Shown here: positions 1 through 9,322 of the stretch, piece by piece
How the letters are laid out: each line of letters opens with the position of its first letter
Numbering within the stretch: position 1 is the first letter of the stretch
NCBI RefSeq assembly: GCF_013033515.1
Contig: NZ_WQEG01000003.1
Span: forward strand, 310,001-374,000
Direction: 5' to 3'
DNA length: 64,000 bases
Source: Ruegeria sp. HKCCA6707
GTDB taxonomy: Bacteria; Pseudomonadota; Alphaproteobacteria; Rhodobacterales; Rhodobacteraceae
Notes under the pieces: generated by a model
What the model saw: the letters and a program-made list of their open reading frames with translations, nothing else
The model's database searches: none
Told to the model about the DNA's origin: nothing
Program-made: the position numbers and the translations under genes

Positions 1-70
1 GGAAGATGACGAACTGGTCGCCGATGCAGCTCCTGCCGAAGAGGCTGCCGAAGACGAAACCCAAGCCTAA
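1..70 (+). CDS. 3' end of an unidentified gene
   Basis: The first 70 bases are open in one frame and end in TAA at 68-70. The last 22 codons encode an acidic, alanine-rich tail ending in AEDETQA. Such tails occur on several alphaproteobacterial ribosomal and other abundant proteins, but too little is present to name the gene. A strong terminator follows 28 bases downstream, which supports a real gene end here. Confidence 0.6.
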   Translation, partial: EDDELVADAAPAEEAAEDETQA

Positions 71-97
71 CAAGGTATTTGGACGAGCCACTTGAAG

Positions 98-125
98 GGC
101 CGTGCTGACAACAGCGCGGCCTTTT
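98..125 (+). terminator. Rho-independent terminator of the upstream gene
   Basis: A 10-bp stem (98-107 with 112-121, one G-U pair) closes a four-base loop (ACAA) and is followed by TTTT at 122-125. It ends transcription of the gene entering from the left edge. Confidence 0.85.
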
Positions 126-229
126 CCATTTTCAGCTTATACGGGCAAAATTTCGCCAGATTAAATGCCTAGGCTTGCGAGGTAACGGCTGTTCCTTATG
201 ATCCGCAAGCAATGACAAAGAGGTTTCAA

Positions 230-712
230 ATGCTCTCGTTCAAACGTCGCGACTTTCTGGCTTTGGCTGCAATTCTTCCGCTCGCAGCCTGCGGCGGAGC
301 TGACAACGCTGTATCGCGTGGAGATACGTTTGATCCACCGCTTTATCCTAACGAAACCCCCGAACTTCGCGCATCAATCAACAGATGGGCCGACCATTAT
401 GAACTCCCGCGCGAGCTGGTACACAAGCTCGCCATCCGCGAAAGCACCCACCGTCCCTGGGCTGTAAACCGTCCCTACTATGGCTTGCTTCAAATTCTAC
501 CGGCAACGGCTCGCTCAATGGGATACAGCGGAAACGCCAAGGGGTTGTTGGATGCGGACACCAATCTGGAATTCGCGGGCAAGTATCTGCGTGGGGCCTG
601 GCTGCTTTCAGACGGCAATCAGGATCGAGCTATTTTTCTATACGCCAAAGGGTTTTACCCCGAGGCCAAAGCGCGCGGAATGCTTGTCGAAACCGGGCTT
701 CGCTCGAACTAA
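230..712 (+). CDS. Small lytic transglycosylase-like lipoprotein (SLT domain)
   Basis: Predicted peptidoglycan-cleaving transglycosylase of about 160 residues. The N-terminus has a twin-arginine-like stretch (KRRDFLALAA) running into a lipobox (LPLAACGG), so it is probably exported by Tat and lipid-anchored. The mature part carries SLT-type features: an ES motif (AIRES) holding the likely catalytic Glu, then YGLLQILPATARSMGY and a later NLEFAGKYL. I chose the ATG at 230 because AAAGAGG lies 6-7 bases ahead of it; the in-frame ATG at 212 has no such site. The protein is short for a transglycosylase and has only this domain. It stands alone between a terminator and luxR. Confidence 0.8.
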   Translation: MLSFKRRDFLALAAILPLAACGGADNAVSRGDTFDPPLYPNETPELRASINRWADHYELPRELVHKLAIRESTHRPWAVNRPYYGLLQILPATARSMGYSGNAKGLLDADTNLEFAGKYLRGAWLLSDGNQDRAIFLYAKGFYPEAKARGMLVETGLRSN

Positions 713-935
713 ACGTGGCTTTTTTCTCAGGTTTTGACGAAATGACAGCAACACCGGGGCCAAACCGTTCTTGACCCGACAAAAAATGCGCCTTTCTGTC
801 AAATGAAATTCGAATTAAGATTACAGTATGTGCACCCCTCACTTGCATCCGTATCAGAAGCTGCCCTGACGTAAACATTGGACACCCCTGAATTGGCAAA
901 GTGTCAAAAGATGCATCGCTCTAAAGGTTTGAACG

Positions 936-1637
936 GTGAAACTCATAGACCTGGCTGCGCTCGACCAAGATGAAAAGTCGACCGCAGATATCATAAACGC
1001 TGTTTGCCACGAGCTGGGCTTTGACTATGCGTCTTATGCCACGATGAACACCGCCGGAGGCGATGTACAGGGATATGCCAACTATCCCGATGAGTGGAAG
1101 ATTCACTACGGTAGCCACGGCTACCACAAATTCGACCCCACCATTTATACCTCCATGCTCAGTATTGCACCGGTGGATTGGGGGCGTTTCCAGAAAGATG
1201 AAAAGTTTAATGCGGTCTTCCGGGACGCGCATGATTTCGGCATAACATCGCGCGGTCTGACGGTTCCAGTGCGCGGTCCCTACGGCGAATGTGGCTTGCT
1301 GAACGTCACCCGGGATTGTTCCGATGCCGAATGGGACAAGTACAAACGGTACGTGATGGGCGACCTTCAAATGGCAGCCGTCAATGCACATGATACTGTC
1401 ATGCAATCGGGTGTCCTGTCCCGTGCGCTCTATCTTCCTTCCCTGTCCACCCGTGAAAAAGAAATCCTGCAATGGGTTGCTGAAGGCAAGTCACAACAAG
1501 ATATCGGTGACATCCTTTCGATCTCGCACCGGACTGTCGAGGTTCACATGCGTTCGGGTCGGGAAAAACTTGGCGCTTTGACCACGCCGCAGGCTATTGG
1601 CCGGGCAATAGGTCTAGGCTTAATCACGCCAGGTTAA
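936..1637 (+). CDS. luxR: LuxR-family quorum-sensing transcription factor
   Basis: Acyl-homoserine-lactone receptor and DNA-binding regulator of 233 residues. The N-terminal autoinducer-binding domain (about 15-160) keeps the ligand-pocket residues expected from TraR/LuxR: W54, Y58, D67 and W82, then a GLTVPV strand. The C-terminal GerE helix-turn-helix (about 170-233) reads LSTREKEILQWVAEGKS followed by ISHRTVEVHM, with the conserved Glu, Leu and Gly. The start is GTG with AAAGG about 8 bases upstream. It lies 95 bases upstream of luxI on the same strand, so it is the likely cognate receptor; the ligand cannot be read from sequence. Confidence 0.95.
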   Translation: MKLIDLAALDQDEKSTADIINAVCHELGFDYASYATMNTAGGDVQGYANYPDEWKIHYGSHGYHKFDPTIYTSMLSIAPVDWGRFQKDEKFNAVFRDAHDFGITSRGLTVPVRGPYGECGLLNVTRDCSDAEWDKYKRYVMGDLQMAAVNAHDTVMQSGVLSRALYLPSLSTREKEILQWVAEGKSQQDIGDILSISHRTVEVHMRSGREKLGALTTPQAIGRAIGLGLITPG

Positions 1638-1701
1638 CAAAAAAATACAAAAATACGGGAAACCCCCAATAGTCTCATTTCAAATGTTCGTTAATCCTGC
1701 T

Positions 1702-1723
1702 CCTACGGTAACCAATCTGTAGG
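1702..1723. promoter_or_regulatory. Dyad overlapping the luxI ribosome-binding site
   Basis: Arms CCTACGG (1702-1708) and CTGTAGG (1717-1723) are complementary over 7 positions, counting one G-U pair, around an 8-base centre. The right arm shares bases with the luxI Shine-Dalgarno run AGGGGG (1721-1726). It could be a lux-box-like operator or, in RNA, a hairpin hiding part of the ribosome-binding site. Its position 10 bases before the start codon is unusual for a lux box. Confidence 0.4.
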
Positions 1724-1732
1724 GGGATGGAA

Positions 1733-2581
1733 ATGATCATCGTTATCGATGGTATCAACCAACACTTATTCACTGACATCTTGGACGAGATGTACCAACT
1801 CCGCGCGCGCGTTTTCGGGGATCGCCTGGGCTGGGAAGTCAATATCGAAAACGGGCGCGAACGCGATGCGTTCGACGACCTGCATCCGGCACATGTCGTA
1901 AGCATCAACGACGATGGGGACGTCGTTGGGTGCATGCGCCTGTTGCAGACAACCGGGCCACATATGATGGCCGACGTCTTTAACGCGATCCTGGATGGCG
2001 AACCGCCGATCCGAAGCGCCCAGGTTTGGGAGGCAACGCGCTTTTGCGTGGACACGAAAAAACTGGGGCGCGGCCGGGGGAAGAACTCGATTTCCTATGT
2101 GACCAGCGAGGTCATGATCGGGTCGTTTGAATATGCGATGCAGGCCGGAGTGCTGGATTCGATTGCGGTGATCGATCCGGTCATGAACCGGGTGCTGCAA
2201 CGATCGGGCAACGCTCCATACGACTATCTTGGCACGGCTAAACCAATGGGCAAAGTCGTGGCCATGGCCGCAATGATGGACTGTTCGGAAGAACGAATCG
2301 CTGGCATCCGCGCGTATGCGGGTATTGAACATGACGTCTTCTTGTCCGAAGACGAAGCGCTGGCGCTGTTTGCGCGGTCAAAATCGCCTCTGCCTGCGAA
2401 CCAAGACCACAAGCCACTCACCGATCTTGAAAGGTATTTTGTGGAGCAGATAAGCGCCTCGACCACCGAAGACGAACGGATGGCCACGCTGAAGCTGATC
2501 GAAACTCTAACAGATACATTCTCGCCAGAGCAAAAAGTTGCTCTGCTTGGAACCCCCCGTGCTTTTGCTCATGAGGTCTGA
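1733..2581 (+). CDS. luxI: LuxI-family acyl-homoserine lactone synthase with long C-terminal extension
   Basis: Makes acyl-homoserine lactone signals from S-adenosylmethionine and an acyl carrier. All ten residues classically conserved in LuxI proteins are visible, each one position lower than the usual numbering: R24, F28, W34, E43, D45, D48, R69, F83, E100 and R103. I chose ATG 1733 because AGGGGG (1721-1726) sits 6 bases ahead; it abuts the alternative ATG at 1727 with no spacing. At 282 residues the protein is about 70 longer than typical synthases (around 210-215). The extra C-terminal part is acidic and helical-looking (LTDLERYFVEQI, MATLKLIETL) and matches no domain I know. It follows luxR and ends at a shared terminator facing tig. 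Confidence 0.95.
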   Translation: MIIVIDGINQHLFTDILDEMYQLRARVFGDRLGWEVNIENGRERDAFDDLHPAHVVSINDDGDVVGCMRLLQTTGPHMMADVFNAILDGEPPIRSAQVWEATRFCVDTKKLGRGRGKNSISYVTSEVMIGSFEYAMQAGVLDSIAVIDPVMNRVLQRSGNAPYDYLGTAKPMGKVVAMAAMMDCSEERIAGIRAYAGIEHDVFLSEDEALALFARSKSPLPANQDHKPLTDLERYFVEQISASTTEDERMATLKLIETLTDTFSPEQKVALLGTPRAFAHEV

Positions 2582-2613
2582 CCCCCTCGCCTCATAGAAC
2601 CAAAAGCCACCCA

Positions 2614-2652
2614 TGCGGAGCCGTCTTCGAGATAAGTCGGCTCCGCAATTTT
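2614..2652. terminator. Terminator between convergent luxI and tig
   Basis: Perfect 10-bp stem TGCGGAGCCG (2614-2623) with CGGCTCCGCA (2638-2647) and a 14-base loop, followed by TTTT on the plus strand at 2649-2652. It lies between two converging genes. The T run favours luxI, but the stem may serve tig as well. Confidence 0.8.
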
Positions 2653-2683
2653 GTCACTCCGGATCGCCCCGGGAGGAAGAGGT

Positions 2684-4015
2684 TTATTCCTCTTCCAGTG
2701 CCTCAACCGCTTTTTGCAGGTCGTCTTTGCTGACTTCCTTGTCGGCGACCTGGGCCAGTTCAAATACGTAGTCAACGACCTTGTCTTCAAAGATCGGCGC
2801 CCGCAACTGCTGCTGCATCTGGGCGTTCTGCTGCACGAACTCAAAGAACTGGCGTTCCTGACCAGGATATTGACGCGCCTGGTTCATGATCGCCTGAGTC
2901 ATTTCGGCATCGGTAACTTCAACTTCGGCCTTTTGCCCAAGTTCAGCCAGCAACAGCCCCAGACGCACGCGGCGCTCGGCCAGCTTGGTGTGCTCTTCTG
3001 TCGGCTCGATCTCACCATGATCGTGGCCTTCCACATCGGGGTTTTCCTCGTGGAACAACTGATGTGCAATCTGCTTGGATTCGGCTTCAACCAGCGACGG
3101 CGGCAGGTCGAAGGAAACCTTCTCGTCCAGAACATCCAAGAGACCACGCTTCATTACGGCGCGGGACGCACCGGCATATTCTGCCTCAAGACGTTCCGAG
3201 ATCTGCTCTTTCAAACCAGCCAGATCCTCGGCGCCAAATTTCTTAGCCAGCTCATCATTGACCTCTGCCGCCACAGGCTCTTTCACCTCTTTGATGGTGC
3301 AGGTAAAGACGGCGTCTTTGCCCGCCAGATGCTCGGCACCGTATTCTTCCGGGAAAGTGACGTTGACGTCTTTTTCTTCCTCGGCCTTCACACCGACCAG
3401 TTGCTCTTCAAAGCCGGGGATGAAGCTGTTCGAGCCCAGAACCAGCGGATAGTCTTCAGCCGATCCACCTTCAAATTCTTCGCCGTCAACCTTGCCGACA
3501 AAGTCAAACACGATCTGGTCGCCGTCCTTGGCCTTTGAGCCCTTGCGGCGCGCTTTGAAATCCTGCGCGGTTTCGGCCAGGTTGTTCAGCGCTTCTTCAA
3601 TGGCTGCATCGTCTGCTTTGACAACCAGCTTCTCCAGCTCAACCGTGCTCAAGTCAACTTCGGGGATCTCGGGCAGCGCTTCATAGGACATGGCGACCTC
3701 GACATCGTCGCCTTCTTTCCAGTCCTCGTTGGTCATCTTGACCTCAGGCTGCAACGCAGGACGCTCGCCGCTGTCCTCGAAATGCTTGTTCATCGCGCCG
3801 TCGATGCTTTCCTGCATCGCTTCACCCAGCAGACGCTGGCCAAACTGCTTTTTCAGCAGGGCCATAGGCACCTTGCCTTTGCGGAAACCTTTCATTTCGA
3901 TTTCCGGCTGCGCCTCGGTCAGTTTCTCGTTAACCTTGTCGTCCAGCTCGGATGCGGTCACAACGATGTTGTAGCCGCGTTTCAGACCTTCGTTCAGCGT
4001 CTCGGTAACCTGCAT
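2684..4015 (-). CDS. tig: Trigger factor, ribosome-bound chaperone and prolyl isomerase
   Basis: Binds nascent chains at the ribosome exit tunnel. The ribosome-binding signature GFRKGK is at residues 43-48. The central FKBP-type isomerase domain (about 155-245) includes [13 protein letters not shown] and TFPEEY, and a long helical C-terminal chaperone domain ends in an acidic tail. At 443 residues it fits the family (432 in E. coli). I chose the ATG ending at 4015 because it starts the usual MQVTETL sequence and has GGGGA upstream; an in-frame extension to 4066 looks untranslated. No clpP or clpX follows in this window, unlike in E. coli. Confidence 0.97.
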   Translation of the reverse strand: MQVTETLNEGLKRGYNIVVTASELDDKVNEKLTEAQPEIEMKGFRKGKVPMALLKKQFGQRLLGEAMQESIDGAMNKHFEDSGERPALQPEVKMTNEDWKEGDDVEVAMSYEALPEIPEVDLSTVELEKLVVKADDAAIEEALNNLAETAQDFKARRKGSKAKDGDQIVFDFVGKVDGEEFEGGSAEDYPLVLGSNSFIPGFEEQLVGVKAEEEKDVNVTFPEEYGAEHLAGKDAVFTCTIKEVKEPVAAEVNDELAKKFGAEDLAGLKEQISERLEAEYAGASRAVMKRGLLDVLDEKVSFDLPPSLVEAESKQIAHQLFHEENPDVEGHDHGEIEPTEEHTKLAERRVRLGLLLAELGQKAEVEVTDAEMTQAIMNQARQYPGQERQFFEFVQQNAQMQQQLRAPIFEDKVVDYVFELAQVADKEVSKDDLQKAVEALEEE

Positions 4016-4148
4016 TATGGTAGTCCCCATAGGATTCGGGGCGCGCAACACGGGCGCGCCAGGCAAATTTGACGCCTTCTATTTGCCCAGCCGCGCGCGT
4101 GCAAGAGGCAAAGGCGCCATCAGCCCCGGATTTGACCGCCTTGAACCG

Positions 4149-4177
4149 AAAAATCGCCCCGGATCGACCGTGGCGAT
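4149..4177 (-). terminator. Terminator downstream of the porin gene
   Basis: Read on the minus strand, ATCGCC and GGCGAT pair around a 12-13-base loop and are followed by a T run (4149-4153 on the plus strand as A). It lies about 20-50 bases past the porin stop codon and before tig. Confidence 0.7.
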
Positions 4178-4198
4178 AAGGTGTGTCGTTAAACCGGC

Positions 4199-5323
4199 TC
4201 AGAACCTCCAGCGCGCACCCAGAACCCAAGTGTCATTGCTGTCGAACGATGTTCCGTCATCAAAATCGTGATTCCGGTATTTCAGGTATGCATCAGTGTT
4301 GATGCTTTGGATTTTCTGAACAACCGCGAAACCCCATGACTCGGTACTGGATCCGCTGCTGTTGAAATCCGAACCATCGTAGTAGTCGATCCCGATCCCC
4401 GTCTTCCCCCACGAGACCCAATTGCCTTCATATGAGACCTTGCCATAGAAATAGTCCGGATCGCTCGCACCAGCCCTTTTGTCGTCGCGCGTGCCTGCCG
4501 CAACCGTAAATCCAAGCCCGTTGCGCAGCAGAACCGACGCAGACCCGAAAAAGTCTTCCTGGTCCCCGGAATTATCGTCTCGATCGCGAACCGCATAGGC
4601 AAGCGCCGCCCCGAACTCCACCCCGTCCCCGAACGTGTTGGAATACGAGACGCGAACGTCGTAATAGGTATCATCATCACTGCTGGACAATATGTTCTGG
4701 CCATAGGCAAATCCCGCCGAAAAACCATTGAACTCCGGGGTGTCATAACGCACACGCCCGCGCCGAGCGCCATCAAAGTTACTGCTGGAGTCGCCTATGG
4801 TTATCCCGCTCAGAACCCCATTCGCACCACGGTAGAAGAAGGCCGAGTTTTCATCATTGGTAAAGGAATACAGCGCAGTCCCAACGTAGGACAAATCCAC
4901 TTCGGCAGCGCCATCGGCAGCCATGCTGCCCTGGCCGGCAGAAAACTTGCCATAGCTTCCTTCCAACGCGAAATCCACGTGACGGATGTCAGTGCGCGTC
5001 CAACCGCTGAAACTTGTGCCCAACTGGTTCCACTCTGTTGAATTGGGCAGACCCAAGGCCGTTTCGAGCAGAAAAGTAAATTCGTTGCTACCATAAGGTT
5101 GCATCAGGCGCAGCCCGACCCTGCTGTTCGAGAGGTCGTTGTCCAAAAGGCGCGTTTCAGTTTGCTGCCCGTCATCGACCGAGATCAGCGCCGGGTGCAA
5201 CTGGCCGTAAAGCAATACATACCCGCCGCTGTTGTTTTCATATTTCAATTCGGCAGCTGCAGGCGATACCAACCCTGCGACCAACGCGGCCCCAGAAACA
5301 GAAATTCGGAAATTGCGTGACAT
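4199..5323 (-). CDS. Outer-membrane porin
   Basis: Predicted 374-residue Gram-negative trimeric porin for diffusion of small hydrophilic solutes. It has a Sec signal peptide (about 1-24, ending SPAAA before ELKYEN), alternating beta strands throughout (for example GFSAGFAYGQN and WVLGARWRF), many Asp/Ser/Gly-rich turns and the C-terminal Phe typical of outer-membrane barrels. A hairpin lies in its upstream leader. Porins of this type are common and highly expressed in Rhodobacteraceae; specificity cannot be read from sequence. Confidence 0.88.
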   Translation of the reverse strand: MSRNFRISVSGAALVAGLVSPAAAELKYENNSGGYVLLYGQLHPALISVDDGQQTETRLLDNDLSNSRVGLRLMQPYGSNEFTFLLETALGLPNSTEWNQLGTSFSGWTRTDIRHVDFALEGSYGKFSAGQGSMAADGAAEVDLSYVGTALYSFTNDENSAFFYRGANGVLSGITIGDSSSNFDGARRGRVRYDTPEFNGFSAGFAYGQNILSSSDDDTYYDVRVSYSNTFGDGVEFGAALAYAVRDRDDNSGDQEDFFGSASVLLRNGLGFTVAAGTRDDKRAGASDPDYFYGKVSYEGNWVSWGKTGIGIDYYDGSDFNSSGSSTESWGFAVVQKIQSINTDAYLKYRNHDFDDGTSFDSNDTWVLGARWRF

Positions 5324-5424
5324 CTTTCATACCTCAAATAAGGGTCCGACCGGTTCGAGTCTGGATACTCACTGGGTAACGAAGCGCTGCGACATACCAG
5401 CAAGCCTCTGATCAGAAGTTCTTT

Positions 5425-5450
5425 TCACTCCGAAAGCAGGAAAGGAGTGA
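5425..5450 (-). promoter_or_regulatory. Stem-loop in the region upstream of the porin
   Basis: Perfect 7-bp arms TCACTCC (5425-5431) and GGAGTGA (5444-5450) enclose a 12-base loop about 100 bases before the porin start. There is no T tract, so it is not an intrinsic terminator for nnr. It may be part of the porin mRNA leader, where regulatory structures are frequent, but this is inference. Confidence 0.35.
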
Positions 5451-5555
5451 GTCTCATCGTGATATCATAATATGTGTCTATTTGATACCGAAACCTCGGT
5501 TCAGCACGCAGAAAATCGCCCGCGCCACGCGGTTATGACGACCTTTGGACCCGCG

Positions 5556-7253
5556 TCAGTTTTTTTGATCACTCAGTAGGTTACGCAGAACCGCAGGCAA
5601 TTGCTCAGGTAGGTCTTCAGCAATCAAACCCGGCCCGAACTGTCTTGCGCATTCCTCATGCAACCAAGCTGCGGTTTCTGCCGCGCTTTGGGGCGCAATC
5701 CCGCGTGCCAGAAGCCCCGTGATAAACCCCGCCAAAACATCACCCGATCCAGCGGTGGCTAACCAAGGGGCCGCGCGCTCATACATCGCCGCGTTGATCG
5801 CGCATCTCCCATCAGGGTCAGCAATGACAGTGTCGGGCCCTTTGAACAGAACAACACACCCCGCCCGTCGCGCCGCTTCACGCGTGGCATCCACCTTGGA
5901 ATAGGCCGGGCCCACAGTCGGAGCTGATGTCAGCTTTTCGGCAATATCCGGAAACAGGCGCGCAAACTCGCCCCCATGCGGCGTCAGAACACAATTCGGA
6001 TGCAAGAGGTCGAAAAGCTTGTCTGGATCCTCGCCAAACGCTGTCAAAGCATCTGCGTCCAATACAGTCGCCCGTTGCGCGGCTAAAGCCACCGGCACCA
6101 ACGCCCGTGCACGATCCAACCCCAAGCCGGGCCCAAGGCAAAGCGCGTTCAAACGCTGGTCCTGCAAGGCCTCCGCCAAACCTTCCGCCCCCTCAACCCG
6201 GCGCATCATCAAGGCTGTAATCTGACATGCCACTTCCATCTGCGCCGCAGGCGGTACGCCAAGCGTCACCAACCCTGCTCCGATCCGCAACGCCCCCCGC
6301 GCCGCCAACCGCGCCGCCCCGGTCTGGCCGGAACCACCTGACAGGATCAGCGCGTGGCCGTGGGTGTATTTGTGGGCATCATTATCCTTGCGGTCGGCGT
6401 GACGCATTCCGAACGACACCGGCCCGTCGATCAATCGCACCAAAGACCGCGCCTCAGCCTTTTGACGTTCATGGTATTCCTTCAACTGGGCGCCGGTCAT
6501 TTTCTCGCGCGCCGGGTCACTTACATAAGCGACTAATTCATCAGTACTGCGAAATTTCGGGGCCGGCAGACCAATATCAGCGACCCGCACGTTACCACAA
6601 CGCGCAGGGCCCTCCGCGAGAAAGTGACCGCATTTGGCCTTGTGAAACGTGACCGTCAAATCCGCCTTGCCCGCCACACCGATCGGGCGCCCGCTATCAG
6701 CACATAACCCGGATGGCAGGTCCACAGAGACCGCAACAAAAGGGGGATGACGCTTATGCAGATACGAGAGTGAATATGAAATGCTCTCGGGCACCGGCCG
6801 CGTCAGGCCCGTCCCAAACAACGCATCCACGTGCAAATCGCACTGCGGCAGCCAGACACCCTCCGGCAAAGGCGCGACAGTACCGATCTCGAGCCAGCGC
6901 TCATAGTTCACCCGCGCGTCCGGCGGCAGCTTGTCTGGGTCCCCGTACAGAAAAACCTCCAGCTGCCAACCAAGCTGAAACAAAAGCCGCGCCACGACAA
7001 AGCCGTCGCCACCATTGTTCCCAGGGCCGCACAGCACAACTGCGCGAAAGGCATCCCCTTTATCTGGCTCCGAACTTTCCGGGGAAGTTGAGAGGCTGAC
7101 CCTCGGATCGTTGAACGCGGGCCATTCCTCTAAGATCGCGTCCACCACGCCCTGCCCCGCACGCTCCATCAGCGCCAGCCCGGTGACCTCGCCCGAGTCG
7201 ATTGCAGCCTGCTCAACCGCGCGCATCTGAGCTGCTGTCAACACTTCCGTCAT
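5556..7253 (-). CDS. nnr: Bifunctional NAD(P)HX epimerase / ADP-dependent dehydratase
   Basis: Repairs hydrated NADH and NADPH. The N-terminal YjeF_N epimerase domain (about 1-225) has NNGGDGFVVARLL, DALFGTGL and VDLPSGL. The C-terminal ribokinase-like dehydratase domain (about 275-560) has CLGPGLGLD, LTPHGGEFARLF, VLFKGPDTVIADPDG and the ATAGSGDVLAGFI nucleotide loop. Its 565 residues are slightly longer than the 500-515 usual in E. coli. Extra sequence sits between the domains and near residue 55 (a Ser/Pro/Glu-rich loop). It is divergent from glnB. Confidence 0.95.
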   Translation of the reverse strand: MTEVLTAAQMRAVEQAAIDSGEVTGLALMERAGQGVVDAILEEWPAFNDPRVSLSTSPESSEPDKGDAFRAVVLCGPGNNGGDGFVVARLLFQLGWQLEVFLYGDPDKLPPDARVNYERWLEIGTVAPLPEGVWLPQCDLHVDALFGTGLTRPVPESISYSLSYLHKRHPPFVAVSVDLPSGLCADSGRPIGVAGKADLTVTFHKAKCGHFLAEGPARCGNVRVADIGLPAPKFRSTDELVAYVSDPAREKMTGAQLKEYHERQKAEARSLVRLIDGPVSFGMRHADRKDNDAHKYTHGHALILSGGSGQTGAARLAARGALRIGAGLVTLGVPPAAQMEVACQITALMMRRVEGAEGLAEALQDQRLNALCLGPGLGLDRARALVPVALAAQRATVLDADALTAFGEDPDKLFDLLHPNCVLTPHGGEFARLFPDIAEKLTSAPTVGPAYSKVDATREAARRAGCVVLFKGPDTVIADPDGRCAINAAMYERAAPWLATAGSGDVLAGFITGLLARGIAPQSAAETAAWLHEECARQFGPGLIAEDLPEQLPAVLRNLLSDQKN

Positions 7254-7295
7254 CTCAACACCACTCGATTCAAAAAACGATTACATTTTAGGCAA

Positions 7296-7316
7296 GCCGA
7301 TAAAACTTTAATCGGC
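7296..7316. promoter_or_regulatory. Near-palindrome in the nnr-glnB divergent region
   Basis: Arms GCCGAT and ATCGGC are perfect, the A/T-rich centre is nearly symmetric, and the whole spans 21 bp. It sits 106 bases before glnB and 43 bases before nnr. It could bind a regulator of glnBA or form a short hairpin. I found no convincing NtrC or sigma-54 site beside it. Confidence 0.35.
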
Positions 7317-7415
7317 AGCTTGATTTCGATGGGCCCTGACCGGGCAGAATCCGCATTCACATTGCTGCCTGATCTTAGACGTGATCACTGCCATCCAGAC
7401 AACCATTCAAGGTGA

Positions 7416-7760
<345 letters not shown>

Positions 7761-7792
7761 TCGACTAATCTCCAATCAGAGGAATAGAGAGA

Positions 7793-9199
7793 ATGAGCAA
7801 GGACGCAGTTCTTCAGCTGATCCGTGATGAAGACGCAGAATATGTCGACATCCGCTTCACCGACCCGCGCGGTAAGCTTCAGCACGTAACCATCATGTCT
7901 GACCAGGTTGACGAGGACTTCCTGGAAGAAGGCTTTATGTTTGACGGCTCGTCCATTGCCGGCTGGAAGTCGATTGAAGCATCCGACATGAAACTGATGC
8001 CCGACACCGAAAGCGCCTATGTCGATCCGTTCTATGCGGAAAAGACCATCTGCCTGCACTGCTCGGTTGTCGAGCCCGACACCGGCGAAGCTTATGAGCG
8101 TGACCCGCGCGGCACCGCCGAAAAGGCCGAAGCCTACCTGAAATCCTCGGGCATCGGCGACGTAGCCTATTTCGGCCCCGAAGCTGAGTTCTTCCTGTTC
8201 GACGATGTGCGTTTCTCGAACAGTATCAACAAAGTATCTTACGAAGTTGATGCAACCGACGCGTCCTGGAACACCGACACCGAATATGAGATGGGCAACA
8301 TGGGCCACCGCCCTGGTGTCAAAGGCGGCTACTTCCCGGTCAACCCTGTAGACGAAGCGCAAGACCTGCGTTCCGAGATGCTGTCGACCATGAAGCGCCT
8401 GGGCATGAAGGTCGACAAGCACCACCACGAGGTTGCGTCGTGTCAGCACGAGCTGGGTCTGATCTTTGACAGCCTGACCAAGCAGGCCGACGAGCTGCAG
8501 AAATACAAATACGTGATCCACAACGTTGCGCACGCTTATGGCAAATCGGCAACCTTCATGCCGAAGCCCATCGCAGGTGACAACGGCACCGGCATGCACT
8601 GCAACATGTCGATCTGGAAAGACGGCAAGCCCTTGTTTGCAGGCGACAAATACGCCGACCTGTCCGACGAGGCGCTGTATTTCATCGGTGGTGTCCTGAA
8701 GCACGCCAAGACGCTGAACGCCTTCACCAACCCGTCGACCAACAGCTACAAGCGCCTGATCCCGGGCTTTGAAGCTCCTGTTCTGCGCGCCTATTCGGCT
8801 CGTAACCGTTCGGGTTGTGTCCGTATCCCATGGACCGAAAGCCCCAAAGCCAAGCGCGTCGAAGCTCGCTTCCCCGATCCGGCCGCAAACCCATACCTGG
8901 CCTTTGCTGCTCTGCTGATGGCCGGTCTGGACGGCATCAAGAACAAGATCGATCCGGGCGAAGCCATGGACAAGAACCTGTACGATCTGCCTGCCGAAGA
9001 ACTGGCCGACATCCCGACCGTTTGTGGCAGCCTGCGCGAAGCTCTGGAAGCTCTGGCCTCGGACCACGACTTCCTGCTGCAGGGCGACGTGTTCACCAAA
9101 GACCAGATCGACGGTTACATCGAACTGAAGATGGAAGAGGTCGAAACCTACGAGCATACTCCGCACCCTGTTGAGTACGGCATGTACTACAGCTGCTAA
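7793..9199 (+). CDS. glnA: Type I glutamine synthetase
   Basis: Condenses glutamate and ammonia to glutamine using ATP; the main ammonium-assimilation enzyme. Its 468 residues fit GSI-beta. Visible motifs are [10 protein letters not shown] (49-58), the PEAEFF metal-site segment (129-134), [10 protein letters not shown] (264-273), [17 protein letters not shown] (313-329) and the adenylylation site NLYDLP with Tyr397. The conserved Tyr397 implies control by GlnE adenylylation under GlnB. It is the second gene of the glnBA operon and is followed by a terminator. Confidence 0.99.
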   Translation: MSKDAVLQLIRDEDAEYVDIRFTDPRGKLQHVTIMSDQVDEDFLEEGFMFDGSSIAGWKSIEASDMKLMPDTESAYVDPFYAEKTICLHCSVVEPDTGEAYERDPRGTAEKAEAYLKSSGIGDVAYFGPEAEFFLFDDVRFSNSINKVSYEVDATDASWNTDTEYEMGNMGHRPGVKGGYFPVNPVDEAQDLRSEMLSTMKRLGMKVDKHHHEVASCQHELGLIFDSLTKQADELQKYKYVIHNVAHAYGKSATFMPKPIAGDNGTGMHCNMSIWKDGKPLFAGDKYADLSDEALYFIGGVLKHAKTLNAFTNPSTNSYKRLIPGFEAPVLRAYSARNRSGCVRIPWTESPKAKRVEARFPDPAANPYLAFAALLMAGLDGIKNKIDPGEAMDKNLYDLPAEELADIPTVCGSLREALEALASDHDFLLQGDVFTKDQIDGYIELKMEEVETYEHTPHPVEYGMYYSC

Positions 9200-9221
9200 T
9201 CCTTTTTTGGATTTGAAATGC

Positions 9222-9249
9222 AAGGGCGTCCCAATGGGGCGCCCTTATT
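9222..9249 (+). terminator. Terminator of glnBA
   Basis: An 11-bp stem (9222-9232 with 9236-9246, one G-U pair) closes a three-base loop (AAT) 23 bases after the glnA stop. The following run is only TTATT, so efficiency is uncertain. Confidence 0.75.
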
Positions 9250-9322
9250 CGTTCGCCCCCGGTTTGACCACATCATGCTGATCCCTCACTATGGTCTGGC
9301 ATAGTCAGATCGGAGCCCGCAA

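Noticed and set aside
890..912. Imperfect GGACAC/GTGTC inverted repeat upstream of luxR as a possible lux box
   Set aside because: Arms are short and the spacing does not fit a lux box; too weak to call.
2651..3538. 295-codon plus-strand frame opposite tig
   Set aside because: Shadow of trigger factor; composition and position explain it.
5350..5365. GGTTCGAGTC, tRNA T-loop-like
   Set aside because: No cloverleaf can be built from the flanking bases; chance match in the porin upstream region.
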